A DNA stretch of 64,000 nt from Phaseolus vulgaris. Taxonomy: Eukaryota > Streptophyta > Magnoliopsida > Fabales > Fabaceae. The stretch covers positions 24,724,942 to 24,788,941 of the forward strand of contig NC_023753.2 in the NCBI RefSeq assembly GCF_000499845.2. Direction: 5' to 3'. This document shows, piece after piece, positions 24,786 to 40,133 of the stretch; the stretch's first letter is position 1; every line of letters begins with the position of its first letter. A model generated the notes under the pieces. That model had not been told where the DNA came from. It was given only the letters and a program-made list of their open reading frames with translations, and did no database searches. Both the position numbers and the translations under genes were made by a program.

Positions 24786-24792
24786 CACTGCT

Positions 24793-25086
24793 GCCTTCTT
24801 GGTCGCTCCATCATAGTTGCAATCTCTCTATCCTTAACTGTGTACAATCTCTCTATCCTTAACTCTTTAAATTCAGTTTGTTTGTTGTTTGCTGGTATAA
24901 ACAACCGATTGTTTCGAAGAAACAACCGATTGTTTTTTCTAGTATTACAGTTTTGCTTGTTGTTTTGGCTAACTGAATTGCTGAATCAATTGGTTTATGA
25001 AATAAGTTCATTCTAGCTTTGAAAAGTTTGCGAAAACCCCTTTAAACAATTCACCCCCCTCTAGTTTAAAGCTATCTTTTCTAACA
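24793..25086. repeat. LTR fragment of the CTAACA-ending family inside the copia remnant
   Basis: Its last 190 bases match the 3' portion of the solo LTR at 39281-40116, including the paired AAACAACCGATTGTTT motifs (24899-24935) and the CACCCCCCTCTAGTTTAAAG ... CTAACA terminus at 25086. Its left part contains a 21-base direct duplication (CAATCTCTCTATCCTTAACT-type, about 24820-24865). The left boundary is truncated. It sits exactly where gag stops. Confidence 0.75.
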
Positions 25087-25622
25087 GAAATGTCATTGGC
25101 ATCTTCAATTGCAGCAACAACATGTTCAAATCTGGGAGTTAAAGACCTCAAAATCTTCTCCACCTTTGCCTGTTCCGAATGTGTTTCACCATTGGTCTTC
25201 ATCTGATTTGTCAAGGCAAGAACTTTATCTATATAAACATCAACAGTCTCTGTGGTTTCCATCTGCAACAGTTCATATTGGCGTCTTAGGGTTTGAAGAA
25301 GCACCCTCTTGATCTTGTCATCACCTTTATAATTGGTTGACAAAATGATCCAAGCCTCACTTGCAGTTGTTTGTCCTTCTATCTGCTCAAACGTCTCGTC
25401 ATTCATCCCTTGATGGATGAGATACAAAGCCTTCTTGTCCTTCTTCTTCTGGTCATGATGCGCTACTCGTTGCGCCCCAATTGCATTATTAGCTAATGCA
25501 GACACTCCACTCTCAACGACATCCCATAACTCATGATAATCAAACAAAACTCTCATATGCACACACCATCGATTGTAATTTTTTCCATCAAGGATAGGGA
25601 CTGATAATTGGGTAGAGTTCAT
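25087..25622 (-). pseudogene. Ty1/copia gag, truncated
   Basis: An open frame from the ATG at 25622 runs about 178 codons to the LTR fragment at 25086. It shows copia gag landmarks: VPILDGKNYNRW near the start, LWDVVESG, KALYLIHQGM, EAWIILSTNYKG and a MKTNGETHSEQAKVEKILRS stretch, ending FEHVVAAIEDAND. The zinc knuckle, protease and integrase that should follow are missing. The in-frame extension upstream to 25763 is LTR/leader sequence and not part of gag, because the primer-binding site lies just upstream of this ATG. Confidence 0.87.
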
Positions 25623-25631
25623 GATAACATA

Positions 25632-25646
25632 CTGGCTTTGATACCA
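25632..25646 (-). other. Primer-binding site of the copia remnant
   Basis: On the minus strand the sequence is TGGTATCAAAGCCAG, close to the complement of the initiator-Met tRNA 3' end used by copia elements. It lies 10 bases upstream of the gag ATG. An LTR end (TTTCTACA) immediately precedes it at about 25649. Confidence 0.75.
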
Positions 25647-25648
25647 GT

Positions 25649-28014
25649 TGTAGAAACTAATTGACGGAAATATCAAAAGGAAAAAGTTGTAGAAACTGAT
25701 GTAGCGTAATTGCACGAAATTGTAAAACTGCTGAACTGATACCTTCATTTTGATTTTCTTCAATAATATATATAATAAAATTACAATTACTGAAAGCTAT
25801 AAAATAAGAATACTAACAACCTGTAAACTGATCATTAATGCAATACTAATGGTAAATAATTTAAGGGTAATAAAATCGAAATTAATAAGCAACCACTAGT
25901 TTATTTAAAAAATAAAATTCACATTGGATGTAGTTGGGAAATTCTTTTTAAGAAGATTTATTATGGAAAAAAAACTTGCATTTTTTTTTACTGTTTTTGT
26001 ATGAATCAAGAACATCTCACTTTCTGTCACTTGTACTCTTCCGACTTATGGATGTCGACACCTAATACGTTTCAACTTTTGGTCTTTAGTGAAGTAAATT
26101 TTTTTCGATGTTAAGTCGGTATTTGTTTGGTCTTTATTCATTACGTATTTTATTTGATATTGGTTAATATTCTATTTATAAAGATGTATCATGTCTTTGT
26201 AATTATAAATCTAAATTAATACAAATATCACGATTAATACCTCCATTAATCTAACATTATATACACAATTTGCTTTGCAATTTTATATACTCTTATATAT
26301 ATAGGGATTTCTCTATTTAACTACTATTTTATTTTATTCCAATTTTATAATTATATTTCTATTTTATTATTTTAAAAATATATGAGAGGAGATATTTGTC
26401 ATTATATGAGCAATTTTAATTTTATATCTCAAAATTATAACAAAAGAGATAACACTACTTTAAATTAAAAAAAATTAAATTAAAAAATATCAAAAGATTT
26501 TAAATTAAAAAAATTTTAACTTAAAAACTAAACAAAGTGAGGCTTGATAAGGAACATTGCACAATTGCATCTTTTTCTCCCGTTCATCTTCACTTTTATC
26601 CCATTTTCATATTCAAAATATAAGAAGTCGTAGTTTCCTTCCAGAACCACGAAACCGACCAATAAGTGTTGTTTTTCAATTATAAAGTAGAAGATGGAAA
26701 TGCAATGTCTGAATTTACTTTTTTTTTATTCATTTATGCATGTCTTTCCCATTGTACGATGATAATAATGTTGTTATTATTGTGATGACACAAATAACGC
26801 CATAAAATATACGAAGACAACAATTTAATCAAACTTATAACAGAACTATTAAAGAAAAAAAAGAATAGAAAGATTTTGTTCATTGAATAAAAAATTGAAA
26901 GGGAAAAAACGTACTAGATAAAAAGTGCGTTGGTGGGAGTGAGATCGGTTAGTCTATGAGAAAGAGAGGACTTAGGGAGAAAAGGGGAGGCATGTTAGTC
27001 TAGGAGTGAGAAAATGGACCGAGAGAGGGAAGAACAAATAAGCGAAACATGTTTTGAGATTTGATTTGGAGGGTTAAAAATAAGGGAGGTGGTGGTGATG
27101 GAGAATTTAAAGGAGAAGTGGTTGACAATGGTGGTAAAGGATATAAACGATTTGATTGAGTCTCTCTAGGAGTCAAAGGCAAAGAAAATAGAAGTATATT
27201 TTATTATATTTTTTTCTTTTGTATATAATATTTTGCATAATTAATGTTGATTAAAAAATTGAGAATGAATTTTTTGATTTATTGCTTAATGATATCACAT
27301 GTGTTGTAATAATAAAAATAAAAAATGTGGATACACAACGAGAGTGTTTGTGTTCCAACTAATCTAAACCTATATGTAAAGGATTCCCTACTTTAACTAC
27401 TCTAAATTGTTTTCATATTTTATCCTTACTTAATATTTTGTTTTATTAATTTATTTTGGTTATTTGAATATTTTATAATTTTAGAAGTTAATAAAGCATA
27501 TTTTTAATTTTAAAATTTTATTTTATTTGTTCTCACTTAACTAATAGGAGAGTGGAGAGATTGATACGCTAATTTTATTTTGTTGTCACCTAACTAGCAG
27601 GTGGAGAGATTAGTTACTTCTCTATTTTAAATTGATATTCTTCTTTATTAAATAAACAGTTTTTTAATTTTCAAATTTTATTTTATTAACTTACAGGAGA
27701 GTCAAGAGATTGATTCTCTTATTTAAAGCAGTTATCAAAAACAATTTTGAATGTAGAACAGTTCTGAATGTATACCAATTTTTAATTTTTTCTCTCTTAT
27801 TTTATCTCACTCATCCCTCAAATCTCTTAAAATCCAATAACATATCTCGACTCAATTCCTCATATAACACTATTTACACTTTTATTTTTTCATCTAGCAT
27901 CCTTTTATTTTTATTTTCCTATCCAGCACCATTTTCAAAAGTAAAAAAAATAAAATAAAATTTAAATGCATTAAAAAAATAAATATTTATAATGTTTAAA
28001 ATAGTTATTAATGA
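25649..28014. other. Copia LTR trace, then AT-rich intergenic DNA
   Basis: The first 100-150 bases are probably the end of the copia 5' LTR. The rest is AT-rich, with a GA-rich/CT-rich stretch near 26930-27180 and no gene that can be supported. Confidence 0.4.
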
Positions 28015-29324
28015 ATAAAGAAATGAGTTTTTACAAAATACAAATAAAAAAGTAATAAATTAAAAATGTTTAGTTTAATTTTTTATTAAGAATGAAGAAA
28101 AAAAAAAATTAAATCCTACAACAATATAAAAGTTGAATCTATAAACATAAATTAGTATTTATTTTAATTATTATTGATGATGTAATCATGTTAATTTCAA
28201 GTAAAAAATACAGAACATAATTATAAAAAAACCAAAGTCAATTAGTATTAATTAGTAGTCGACACATATAATATTTAAGTGTCTATTCTATATGCAAAGT
28301 CCTAAAAAAAACTAATGCAAATGCTACACCTAATGCTTAAAAATGAGAAGAAAAAAAATGTAAAAATAAATAAATATAGAAAATAAAAACAACAAGAATA
28401 AAAATAAAATAGAAACAAAAATAAATAAAGAATGACAAAAAAAAAATAATAACTAAAAACAGAAAATATATAAAATAAAGACCAAACAAAATAAGATAAA
28501 GATAAAAGAACCTCAATGGAAAATCAATGGGGAAGTCTGAGTCAAGTCGAATAAGAACTAATATGAACATAAGAGAACAATATGATAAAAAAAAAATGTT
28601 CATATTGTCAAATATCAATGCATACAAAAAGAAAGTGTCCCAACATTAAGATTGTTCACCTCGTCATTAATTATGTTTTATTTCACATATTTAATGTATC
28701 ATTGAAGAAAATATTAAATAAATGAATGATTATCTCTCATTTATTTTCTTTTTTATATTCAACATATATTTATTTATTATCGCCTTATATCTCTTATCTT
28801 TATCTTGTTTTGATCTGTTTTTAATTTTTTTAATATATTTTACCTTTATCTTATTTTGTTTTGTCTTTATTTTATATCTTTTCTGTTTTTAGTTATTATT
28901 TTTTTCTACCATTATTTTTTTTCTATTTTTTGTTTTTGATTTGATTTTATTGTTGTTGTTTTTATTTTCTATATTTATTTATTTATGCATTTTTTTTCTC
29001 ATTTTCAAGCATTAAGTGTAGCATGTGAATTAGTTTTTTTTAGGATTTTGTATTTAAGGTAGACACTTTAATATTATTTGTGTCCACTATTAATTAATAC
29101 TAATTGACTTTGGTTTTTTTATAACTATGTCAAGTATTTTTTATTTAAAATTAACATAATTATATCATCAATAATAATAAAAATAAATAATATTTTTTTG
29201 TTTATAAATTCAACTTTTATGTTATTCTAGGATTTAATTTTTTAATTTAAAAAAAAAATTAAACTAAATATTTTTCATTTATTACTTTTTTTTATTTTTA
29301 TTTTGTAAAATTTTATTTCTTTAT
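28015..29324. repeat. Long inverted repeat (foldback-like), arms about 0.5 kb
   Basis: The arm at 28015-28510 and the reverse complement of about 28830-29324 align over nearly their whole length: ATAAAGAAAT at the outer ends, GTAATAAATnAAAAATnTTTAG, TTAAATCCTA, ACCAAAGTCAATTAGTATTA, AAGTGTCTA and GTAAAAATAAATAAATATAG-like blocks in matching order. The spacer of about 320 bp is not palindromic. No transposase is seen and no flanking duplication was matched. It could be a foldback or MULE-type non-autonomous element with long terminal inverted repeats. It ends about 200 bp upstream of the duplicated CDC48 promoter. Confidence 0.82.
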
Positions 29325-29520
29325 AATTCGAATACTACTATACTAAACCATCTCCACTAAATGATTATTAAGGCAAGTATATCCACTATTTCCACTAGTA
29401 TCTTCTACTAAACATTTCAAACATTCTAGAATTTTCGAAATTCTTAAATATTAAATTATCAATTCTTTTATTATTATTATTCGATTATTCGATATACTTA
29501 AATTCAAAAGAAAATATAAC

Positions 29521-29765
29521 AGGCTTCTTGGGCGAGAAGAAAAGAAGCTTAAGAGAAATAACCACTTTATAAATATCCAGTGACCTACCCAAGTTCCCAA
29601 TTTCAGATCCCTTTGTTTTCCCTTTCTCTTGAGCGTAAGACCTTGATATCGAGGCTTCTTGAGCGAGAAGAAAAGAAGCTAAGAGAAATAGGCACTTTAT
29701 AAATATCCAGTGACCTACCGAAGTCCCAATTTCAATTTCAGATCCCTTTGTTTTCCCATTCTCTT
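29521..29765 (+). promoter_or_regulatory. Tandemly duplicated CDC48 core promoter
   Basis: Copy A (29521-29630) and copy B (29652-29765) are near-identical direct repeats about 130 bp apart. Each begins AGGCTTCTTG and contains a TATA box (TATAAATA at 29568-29575 and 29698-29705). Each ends with CAGATCCCTTTGTTTTCCC. Copy B's TATA box is 86 bases from the CDC48 ATG, a typical plant distance. Use of copy A would add about 130 bases of leader; no ATG occurs between the two, so both leaders would open the same protein. Confidence 0.8.
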
Positions 29766-29783
29766 TCAAATCTCTTCAATTCC

Positions 29784-33528
<3,745 letters not shown>

Positions 33529-33940
33529 CCAACCTGTGTCTTTGCTTGAACTCTGACCGATAATGCTGCTAATTTATGTACGCCTCTTTTTCTGTCTGAA
33601 GTCAAGCACCTTGTGGATTTATTATTGTCATCCTTTATAAAAGGCACTAGTTCTTGTGGTGTAAGTCTCTTTTGAAAGTGGATTTATTTGGACTTCAGAA
33701 AGAGATTTGAAGGACATTTAAAAGATCTTAGGATTATTTAAATTTATAGTAATCTAAGACTTGTAACTTATTTTTAGTGAGTTTCATGCATTGTATCGTC
33801 TACCGGAATAATTTTCTAAAACTTATGGTGACTTTTACTGTCAAATCAAAACAAATATTTTATGTGAACAAGGGCTTATAGGATATGGAGGAGTAATATG
33901 ATATTTGATTTCACTCATTGAACTGGTCAAACAGGTAATG
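33529..33940 (+). other. CDC48 3' UTR and downstream sequence
   Basis: Sequence after the TAG at 33526-33528. It is less AT-rich than the DNA beyond 34000 and probably includes the 3' UTR. The polyadenylation site was not identified. Confidence 0.5.
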
Positions 33941-33942
33941 CA

Positions 33943-34085
33943 TACACATACATATACAGGTATATATGTATACATATATACATATATCTATATATGTATA
34001 CATATATCTATATGTATATATACTATGTACAATTTATATGTACATAAATTATTCAATTTATATGTATATGTGTGTATATACTATG
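33943..34085. repeat. TA/CA-rich microsatellite
   Basis: An imperfect (TA)n, (TATG)n and (CATA)n tract. It has no coding value, although open frames cross it. Confidence 0.8.
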
Positions 34086-36827
34086 CACTGCTTGACGACA
34101 TTATTCAATTTGTCCGATTGTAGGTCTTGTAATACATTTTTCAAATCTTTAGAACTAATGGAAGAACTAAAGAAGAGATGGAAAAATTTAAACTTTATAT
34201 ATTAGAATGTTATAGAATCTTTTTTTGGTCATTAGATATTTTTTGTGAGATCAAAATGTTTTTTCTTCTTTTGCTTCATTTCTTTCTCCTTTCGTTCTCT
34301 TTATTTTTCACTTTATTGTGGTTTTCATTAATTTTTTTAGTAAAGATATTTTGATGTGATTTAGTGCCTTTTATGTTAAAAGAACTTATTGGTAAATAAA
34401 ATGTGTTGTTTTTATGGTTAAGTAAAATGTGTTTTTTTATGGGTGTATATGATAAAATTTGTCTTCATATTAATTAATCAATTGAGAAAGTTTCAAGAAC
34501 TTGTTACCAAAATTTTATTCGTCTTAACTTATTGATTTTACATATTTCAAAAATAGTTAAACCCGAAGTTTTTTTTATCATTTTTTATCTCACATTAGTT
34601 TAGAGGTCAGAAATTTTTAGCAAAATTAGAATTAGAGAATCTAATTGGAGTATATTGTGATTATCTTTTACAGAAAATACCAATTTCCTTCTTTTGTTTA
34701 AGACTTTTGAAGATATGTCTATGGATTGTTAGTATTTCTATTTAGGACTGTTGATATATCTGTAAAAAATAGACGATGACAAATGTGCATTTCATTCTAA
34801 ATTATGTAACTATTTTAGGCTGTATTATATTACCTTTGACAAAGATGGAGCTTCTTTTGGATGTGATCTCTTTATATCAATTTCCAAATTTTTTCCACTC
34901 GTTCTCATATTTTATATTGCAAATTTACTACGAAGCAGTGATTCAACTTTCTTGTTAGTAGTTCAAAATTGTTTCTAAAACGATTTATGTAAATAATTTA
35001 TGAAAGATAGTTAAAACTAGTGTAAGTGAAATAACCGAAGGAGAAATTTGAAGGGGAGCTTCTGAAAAGAGAAGAAAAAAGTTGCCAACTTTAGGAAAAA
35101 CTTTCAGTAAAGAAGAGCAAGCTAGGGAGTAGAGGAACTAACTCTTGCTAATAAAAATATTTAAATGAGTTTTAAAACTACTTTAGGAATGCAACAGTTA
35201 ATTTTTATATAAAGACATGCTTCAAATAGAAATATATAAGAGAAAAAGTCATTATTTGCAAGTAATAAGACTTTGTTAATTTTTCTTTGTCCTATAAGGT
35301 TTTATAACAATATTGTAACAACATTGTTTGCTTACAACCTTTAGCAAATTAGTAAATAATGCTTAACTTTGTAAACATTAAAAATAGTTAATTTAAAATT
35401 TAAAGTAATTAATGGTTAAAATTTTGATAGTTAATAATTTAAAAAATATTTTATAATTTTTTATTAATAATAGAAACTATTTTAAATTATAAAATTTAAT
35501 TTAATTTAGTTAATATAATTATTAATTATTTTTTATTTATTTTTAATTTAGTTTATATTTAATGATTTTATTACAGTGTTGAGTTTATTGATAAATAGAT
35601 AGCTGTTTTTACCTAAATAAGAAGTTGTGTGTAGGTCTGAGCCATGGTTGAAATATTCATGTTTATTGTTGCTTCATTTGTAGTTTTAAATTCTTCCGCC
35701 ATTATATTTTGCATTGATTTATCCTGCTAGATCTTGCTTGAAAGTGAAAAAGCTTAAGTATAGAGTTTGATGAACACAACTTTAGTTTATTAATTTGGAT
35801 GATTTACTTTACTTTTGGTGTTTAAGTATTCAACTTTAAAATAGTTTTGGTACATGAGTTTCAAAATATGAATTATTCATATATTTTTAATTGTAAATAG
35901 TTTTATTTATTTTAATTAATCTTCTTGATAGATGGATACATATAGAAATATAGACAATAAATTATTCAATAAAAGAGAATTCACTTAGATAACTATATTT
36001 AAGATTTATAATTACTGAGTTAAATGTTAAATTATTTAAAGAGAATCTATTTGGTTAATGAATGTCTCGGACATGTAAATAACATAACTAATATTGTATA
36101 AGTTTTTTTATAAAAAGTATATAAATTTTTGGAGGTAAATGATGATATTTATATAGATGAATTTTTTATATATCAAAGTTTCTCATCATGAGTATATAGG
36201 AATCTAAATTTGTTGTTTATGTTTTGATTTTCTACCTCCTAAGTCTTCTCCTTCCTTCAGCGGGTTTATATACTCTAATGTAAATAACATAATTAGTTGT
36301 TTATTCAAAGAAAATGTTTTAGAAGCATTAGAAATTTCAATAATTATTTTTATCATCAAATTTCTGATAATCAAAATTACATAGACCTAAAAATATAATT
36401 AATTATAAAAAATAATTAGTCATAAGCAAATTCAAAATTTAAGTTGATTTCCTTTTATAAATCTTATTAAAAACATTTTTTACTTGATTGGTTCTTCGGG
36501 TCTTTGGAACTTCAGATATGCGACTTTTAGATTTTCGATAGAAGTACTTGTGATTATACTTTGACATTTAAGTCAATTGGTATAGTATTCATTTATTTTT
36601 AATTTTATTGGATCCTTACTTGTATAGATGATTATGTTAGGATAGATTCAAATTTCTCTAATCGTTTGTAAGGTGTTTATTGTGAAAGATTTATTAATTA
36701 TCTTGTTAAGCTCTTAATATTAGTTGGAGGCCTTTAATATTGTATTACACTGGCGACTAGGTTCATGTAAAGACAAAAAGTTTGAAAATAAATCATTTTT
36801 TGTTATATCAACATGTATTTTATATTG
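34086..36827. other. AT-rich intergenic DNA
   Basis: No gene, LTR end or strong repeat is visible. 35380-35560 is nearly pure A/T. Confidence 0.5.
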
Positions 36828-37150
36828 TTAGATATGTTGGATCCTAGGCCCAAGCAGTTACATGATGACATGTAACCTCTGAAAGATCTAATATGTTAGA
36901 AGTGACATGTAACAAGAAAATGTGGAAGATTGTGTTGTCATGATCGTTGATGATGAAGTGATCTAACGATTGCGGATGATTATGATAATTCACCTTTGTT
37001 TGTTTTCATGTTTATAAATAAAGTGGCTCGTGCTTTTCACGTTTCACCTTACTTGATTTCTTTCCTTACTTGATTTTTTTTTGTTCATTTTTGTTCAAGA
37101 GTGTGTCAATTGAAGAGTATTGTATAAATAAAACATGTTTTCTTTCTCCT
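36828..37150. repeat. Possible LTR fragment
   Basis: Begins TGTTAGATATGTTGGATCCT, an LTR-like start, and contains a perfect short hairpin (GTTACATG-ATGA-CATGTAAC, about 36858-36877) and a TTTATAAATAAAG box near 37011. No matching end or flanking duplication was found. Confidence 0.3.
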
Positions 37151-37667
37151 TTAATAGTGGTTCATTTTTAGCTGAGTCAAATATTTTTTTATAGAGGATA
37201 CTAAAATATTTGATAGATATATTTAATTTTAACTTTAGTTACTCTGGGAACATAAGTAAATAATATCAGGTTAGTCATAGAATAACTGTAGTGTCGAGGC
37301 TATGTTCCTAGTGTTCCATGTATGGTTGAATATGGGTCAGAATCTAGTTTGGGTATCCAACTATGCATGGGTGAATGATCAGTTTGGAGTATTCTTGAAA
37401 TATCGATATACATTCATGCTCTAATCTTTCGCCATTAGCATTGATATATTTGAGGATGATATGTTAAACAATGTTGTTTCCTTATGTAAGTGAAAACGAT
37501 AAGATTCTTTTAAGGATTTTTTAATTTTTTGTTTAATAATGGATGTCCATATCCGATTCTCGTAAAACAAGCTTGCGATGGGTTCCTGCATATTTTAAAC
37601 ATTACACTTACTTGGTTGCACCTGAATAACTAGGTGTCTTTACATGCATTTTGACTGCTTTATTCAT
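37151..37667. other. Intergenic DNA upstream of the retroelement cluster
   Basis: No gene or element is recognised. Confidence 0.4.
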
Positions 37668-37858
37668 TGTACCGGTCGGGCACCAGATGACCGAGTCGAA
37701 CGACACACAATATAACGAACGCGTAATAAAGAAGCAGTTGTAACTGAAGTTGAATGAGTCAAAAACACTTCGAGATATGCTCCCGTGATATCAGGAAATC
37801 ACCACACACGATCTGAAGACCACTACACACGTCTTGGTGAATGGATTGTTAGACCAAA
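37668..37858 (+). repeat. LTR fragment A of a Tat-like gypsy family (plus orientation)
   Basis: Starts TGTACCGGTCGGGCACCAGA, as LTR C at 44580 does, and matches its first 190 bases. It then breaks off abruptly into gag sequence on the opposite strand. Confidence 0.85.
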
Positions 37859-37959
37859 CTTTCACTTCATTTTTGTCGGGTCGCGCGACGATAATCATTA
37901 CGGCTTCAGTGTCTCTTCGTCTAGATGGTTCTTTGTCTCTAAGGTAGTCAATGTCACGC

Positions 37960-39278
37960 TGGGTGACCGTGGTGCAGCTACAGACGTTCTAATGAATTTA
38001 TGGAGGAGACCGCTTGAACAAGTTCTTCTATTTTATCCTTTAATGCTTGGCAGCCTTCGGTCGTGTGGTCGTAATTGTGATGATACTGACAACATTTGGC
38101 CCTATCTACATTGTGTGGTGTTTGCGCTTGTTTGAGTGTCGGGATAAGTTCGGTTTGTAAGGCTTCATCTAGAATTTTTCCTCTAGGTACCGTCAGAGGG
38201 GTGTAGTTGTGGAAACAAGGACCTCTATCCGGATGGTATCGGTCACGGTTGGTCCCCATGACGGATGCCCTTATTTTTCCCCCTTTCTTTTTCAGAAGCC
38301 TCTGTTAGCGTTTTCCTGTGATAATCAATGTGTTTTTCTATCTGCATGAACTTGGTGGCTCCTTCTTAGTTCGTCCATGTTATGGTCGTCGTTTTATAAG
38401 GCTTTCAGTGAATCGACCTGGTAGTATGGCCGAGACTAAGTGGTGCATTGCTATATATGGGTTCAAGTTCTTGATCCCCATACAAACCTTGCTGAATTTG
38501 TCCATAAAAGCTCTCAATGATTCCTCTTTTTCTTGTTTGACGTTGAGGAGAGACATCGATGACGTACGGTGGGGCCTACTCGTGGAATATTAGGTGGTAA
38601 ACTTTGTTTCTAGAACCTTGAAACTAGTCATAGAATTCGGAGGGAGTTTGGTAAACCATCCTAGTGGTCCCTCTCTCAAAGAGGTGGGAAAAACCTTGCA
38701 CCACACCGTCTGATCTATGGTGTATAACGTCATTTCAGATGCTCATCTGGACCAGTAGAACCATCGTAGATGTTCATCGTCAAACCTGGGAAGGGGTGCA
38801 ACAATGATGTCGTCTGTGAAAGGATGACCCCTTGGATTTTCTTCTTTGTCAAGAGCGACATATTTAATGCTTTGGTGTGTGGGGTGTGTAAGTGAAGCGT
38901 GATGTGCTTTATGAGTTTGAGGAGTTGGTGGTTTTGTTTTGGATTGATGCGTCTGCGGTGTCGGTATTGGTGTGTGGGAATGCTCTTCCCGTTCGGACTC
39001 TTGAAGTCCCTGAAGCAATCTTTTGTTCTGCTTCTTCAACTGAGCCATCTCCTAAGCTTGCCGACACCGTTCTTCCTCTTGCTTACGTCGATCCTCTTCA
39101 TGACACAGTTGATATGCAATTCCCTTTTGTCACAGTTCCTGCATCTGGGCTTGGAGGGCTTGGAGCATCACCATTTGCTCTTCTGCCGTGTTGTAATTTT
39201 TTGTGTTGTTCATTGTGGATACCATCGTTGTTCGTTGAAGTCCTTGTGAATGGAAGGCTAAAAATTATTCAGGCCCCA
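37960..39278 (-). pseudogene. Tat-like Ty3/gypsy gag remnant
   Basis: On the minus strand the gag start is near 39260. 39048-38743 has a glutamine/proline/threonine-rich linker and the HPFTDDIIVAPLP motif. The gag core continues through frames with stops (about 38740-38320). 38259-37978 has a CCHC knuckle (CCQYHHNYDHTTEGC) followed by QALKDKIEELVQA, characteristic of the Tat/Ogre group. The expected protease and polymerase beyond the knuckle are missing; the sequence joins LTR fragment A, which has the opposite orientation. Its own 5' LTR is LTR B at 40134-40568. Confidence 0.8.
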
Positions 39279-39280
39279 TG

Positions 39281-40116
39281 TGTTGATCTAAAGTGATAAT
39301 GTGCTTTGAAGAATCCAAATCCAAGGTGTTTGATGAAAGGCTGGTGTTGCTGCTGTGTTTGGGTGGGATCTGGGTAGAATAAAGTGTGATCCACTTCTTT
39401 GTTAAATCTAAAATCAATGTGATTAAAAACCTTTTTGAAATCAAGTGTTTTTTTAACTAAATGAAAAACAACTTGTTGTTTTGTCGAATCAACCGGTTGT
39501 TTTAATCTTAGGAGTTTTGAAAAAGGTTGAAAACTGTTTTGGTTTGGTTGACTTAACTGTCAAGCCAAACAATCGATTGTTTCGTGGTTTCAACCAATTA
39601 TTTCTTTGAGAATCCTAACATAATTCAGTTCCAAAACTATTGTATTTCTGGTGTTGTGTTGTCAAGGAGTGTTGTGTGTTCTTGAGGTGTTCAAGATCAA
39701 TACTCTTGGTGTGGTTTGCCAAAGGTAGGGTGTTTCTTGAAGGGTTCAAGATCACTACTTTGGTGGTTTGTGTTTTGTAATCTAGTTTGATTGCTTAGTG
39801 GATTACCCAGTGGTATTATGGGGACTGGATGTAGCTCTTGGCTTAAGAGTGAACCAGTATAAACTTTTGGTGTATTTCTCTCTTATCCTGAACTCAATTA
39901 AATTCTGTTTTAAGCTTTGCTGATATAAACAACCGATTGTTTCGAAGAAACAACCGATTGTTTTTCTGTTGCTTTGCTGTATAACTACTTAAATTCTTGG
40001 CTAACTTAATTCCTGTTCTGGATTTACACAAAGAATTTTGTTAAACCTGAAAAAGTTTTCAAAAACCCCTCTTAAACAATTCACTCCCCTCTCCTTTAAG
40101 GCCACATATTCTAACA
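39281..40116. mobile_element. Solo LTR (836 bp) inserted at the primer-binding site of a gypsy element
   Basis: Starts TGTTGATCTAAAG and ends ATTCTAACA. On either side lie the two halves of a Tat-like primer-binding/leader region (GGCCCCATG on the left, CCACTGTGGACGTC on the right). Flanking pentamers CCATG and CCACT match at three of five positions, consistent with a decayed target duplication. Contains a perfect 16-base palindrome AAACAATCGATTGTTT (39567-39582) and the paired motif also found in the fragment at 24793-25086 (39927-39963). Same family as 18573-19726. Confidence 0.82.
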
Positions 40117-40133
40117 CCACTGTGGACGTCAAT
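40117..40133 (-). other. Primer-binding site half of the minus-strand Tat-like element
   Basis: Read on the minus strand, directly after LTR B, the sequence is ATTGACGTCCACAGTGG. It resembles the TTGGCGCCCACCGTGG-type leader of this gypsy group with CpG decay. The solo LTR interrupts it. Confidence 0.55.

Noticed and set aside
28337..28627. Hydrophobic minus-strand frame resembling a membrane protein
   Set aside because: It lies in the A-rich arm of the long inverted repeat; the Phe/Leu/Ile/Tyr run follows from base composition.
29485..29769. Minus-strand frame with an internal peptide repeat
   Set aside because: It is the antisense reading of the duplicated CDC48 promoter; the peptide repeat reflects the DNA duplication.
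35380..35560. Possible replication-origin-like A/T block
   Set aside because: Only base composition supports it; such stretches are common between plant genes.
37785..39296. Plus-strand frames across the Tat-like gag
   Set aside because: Antisense readings of the decayed gag, which has clear family motifs on the minus strand.
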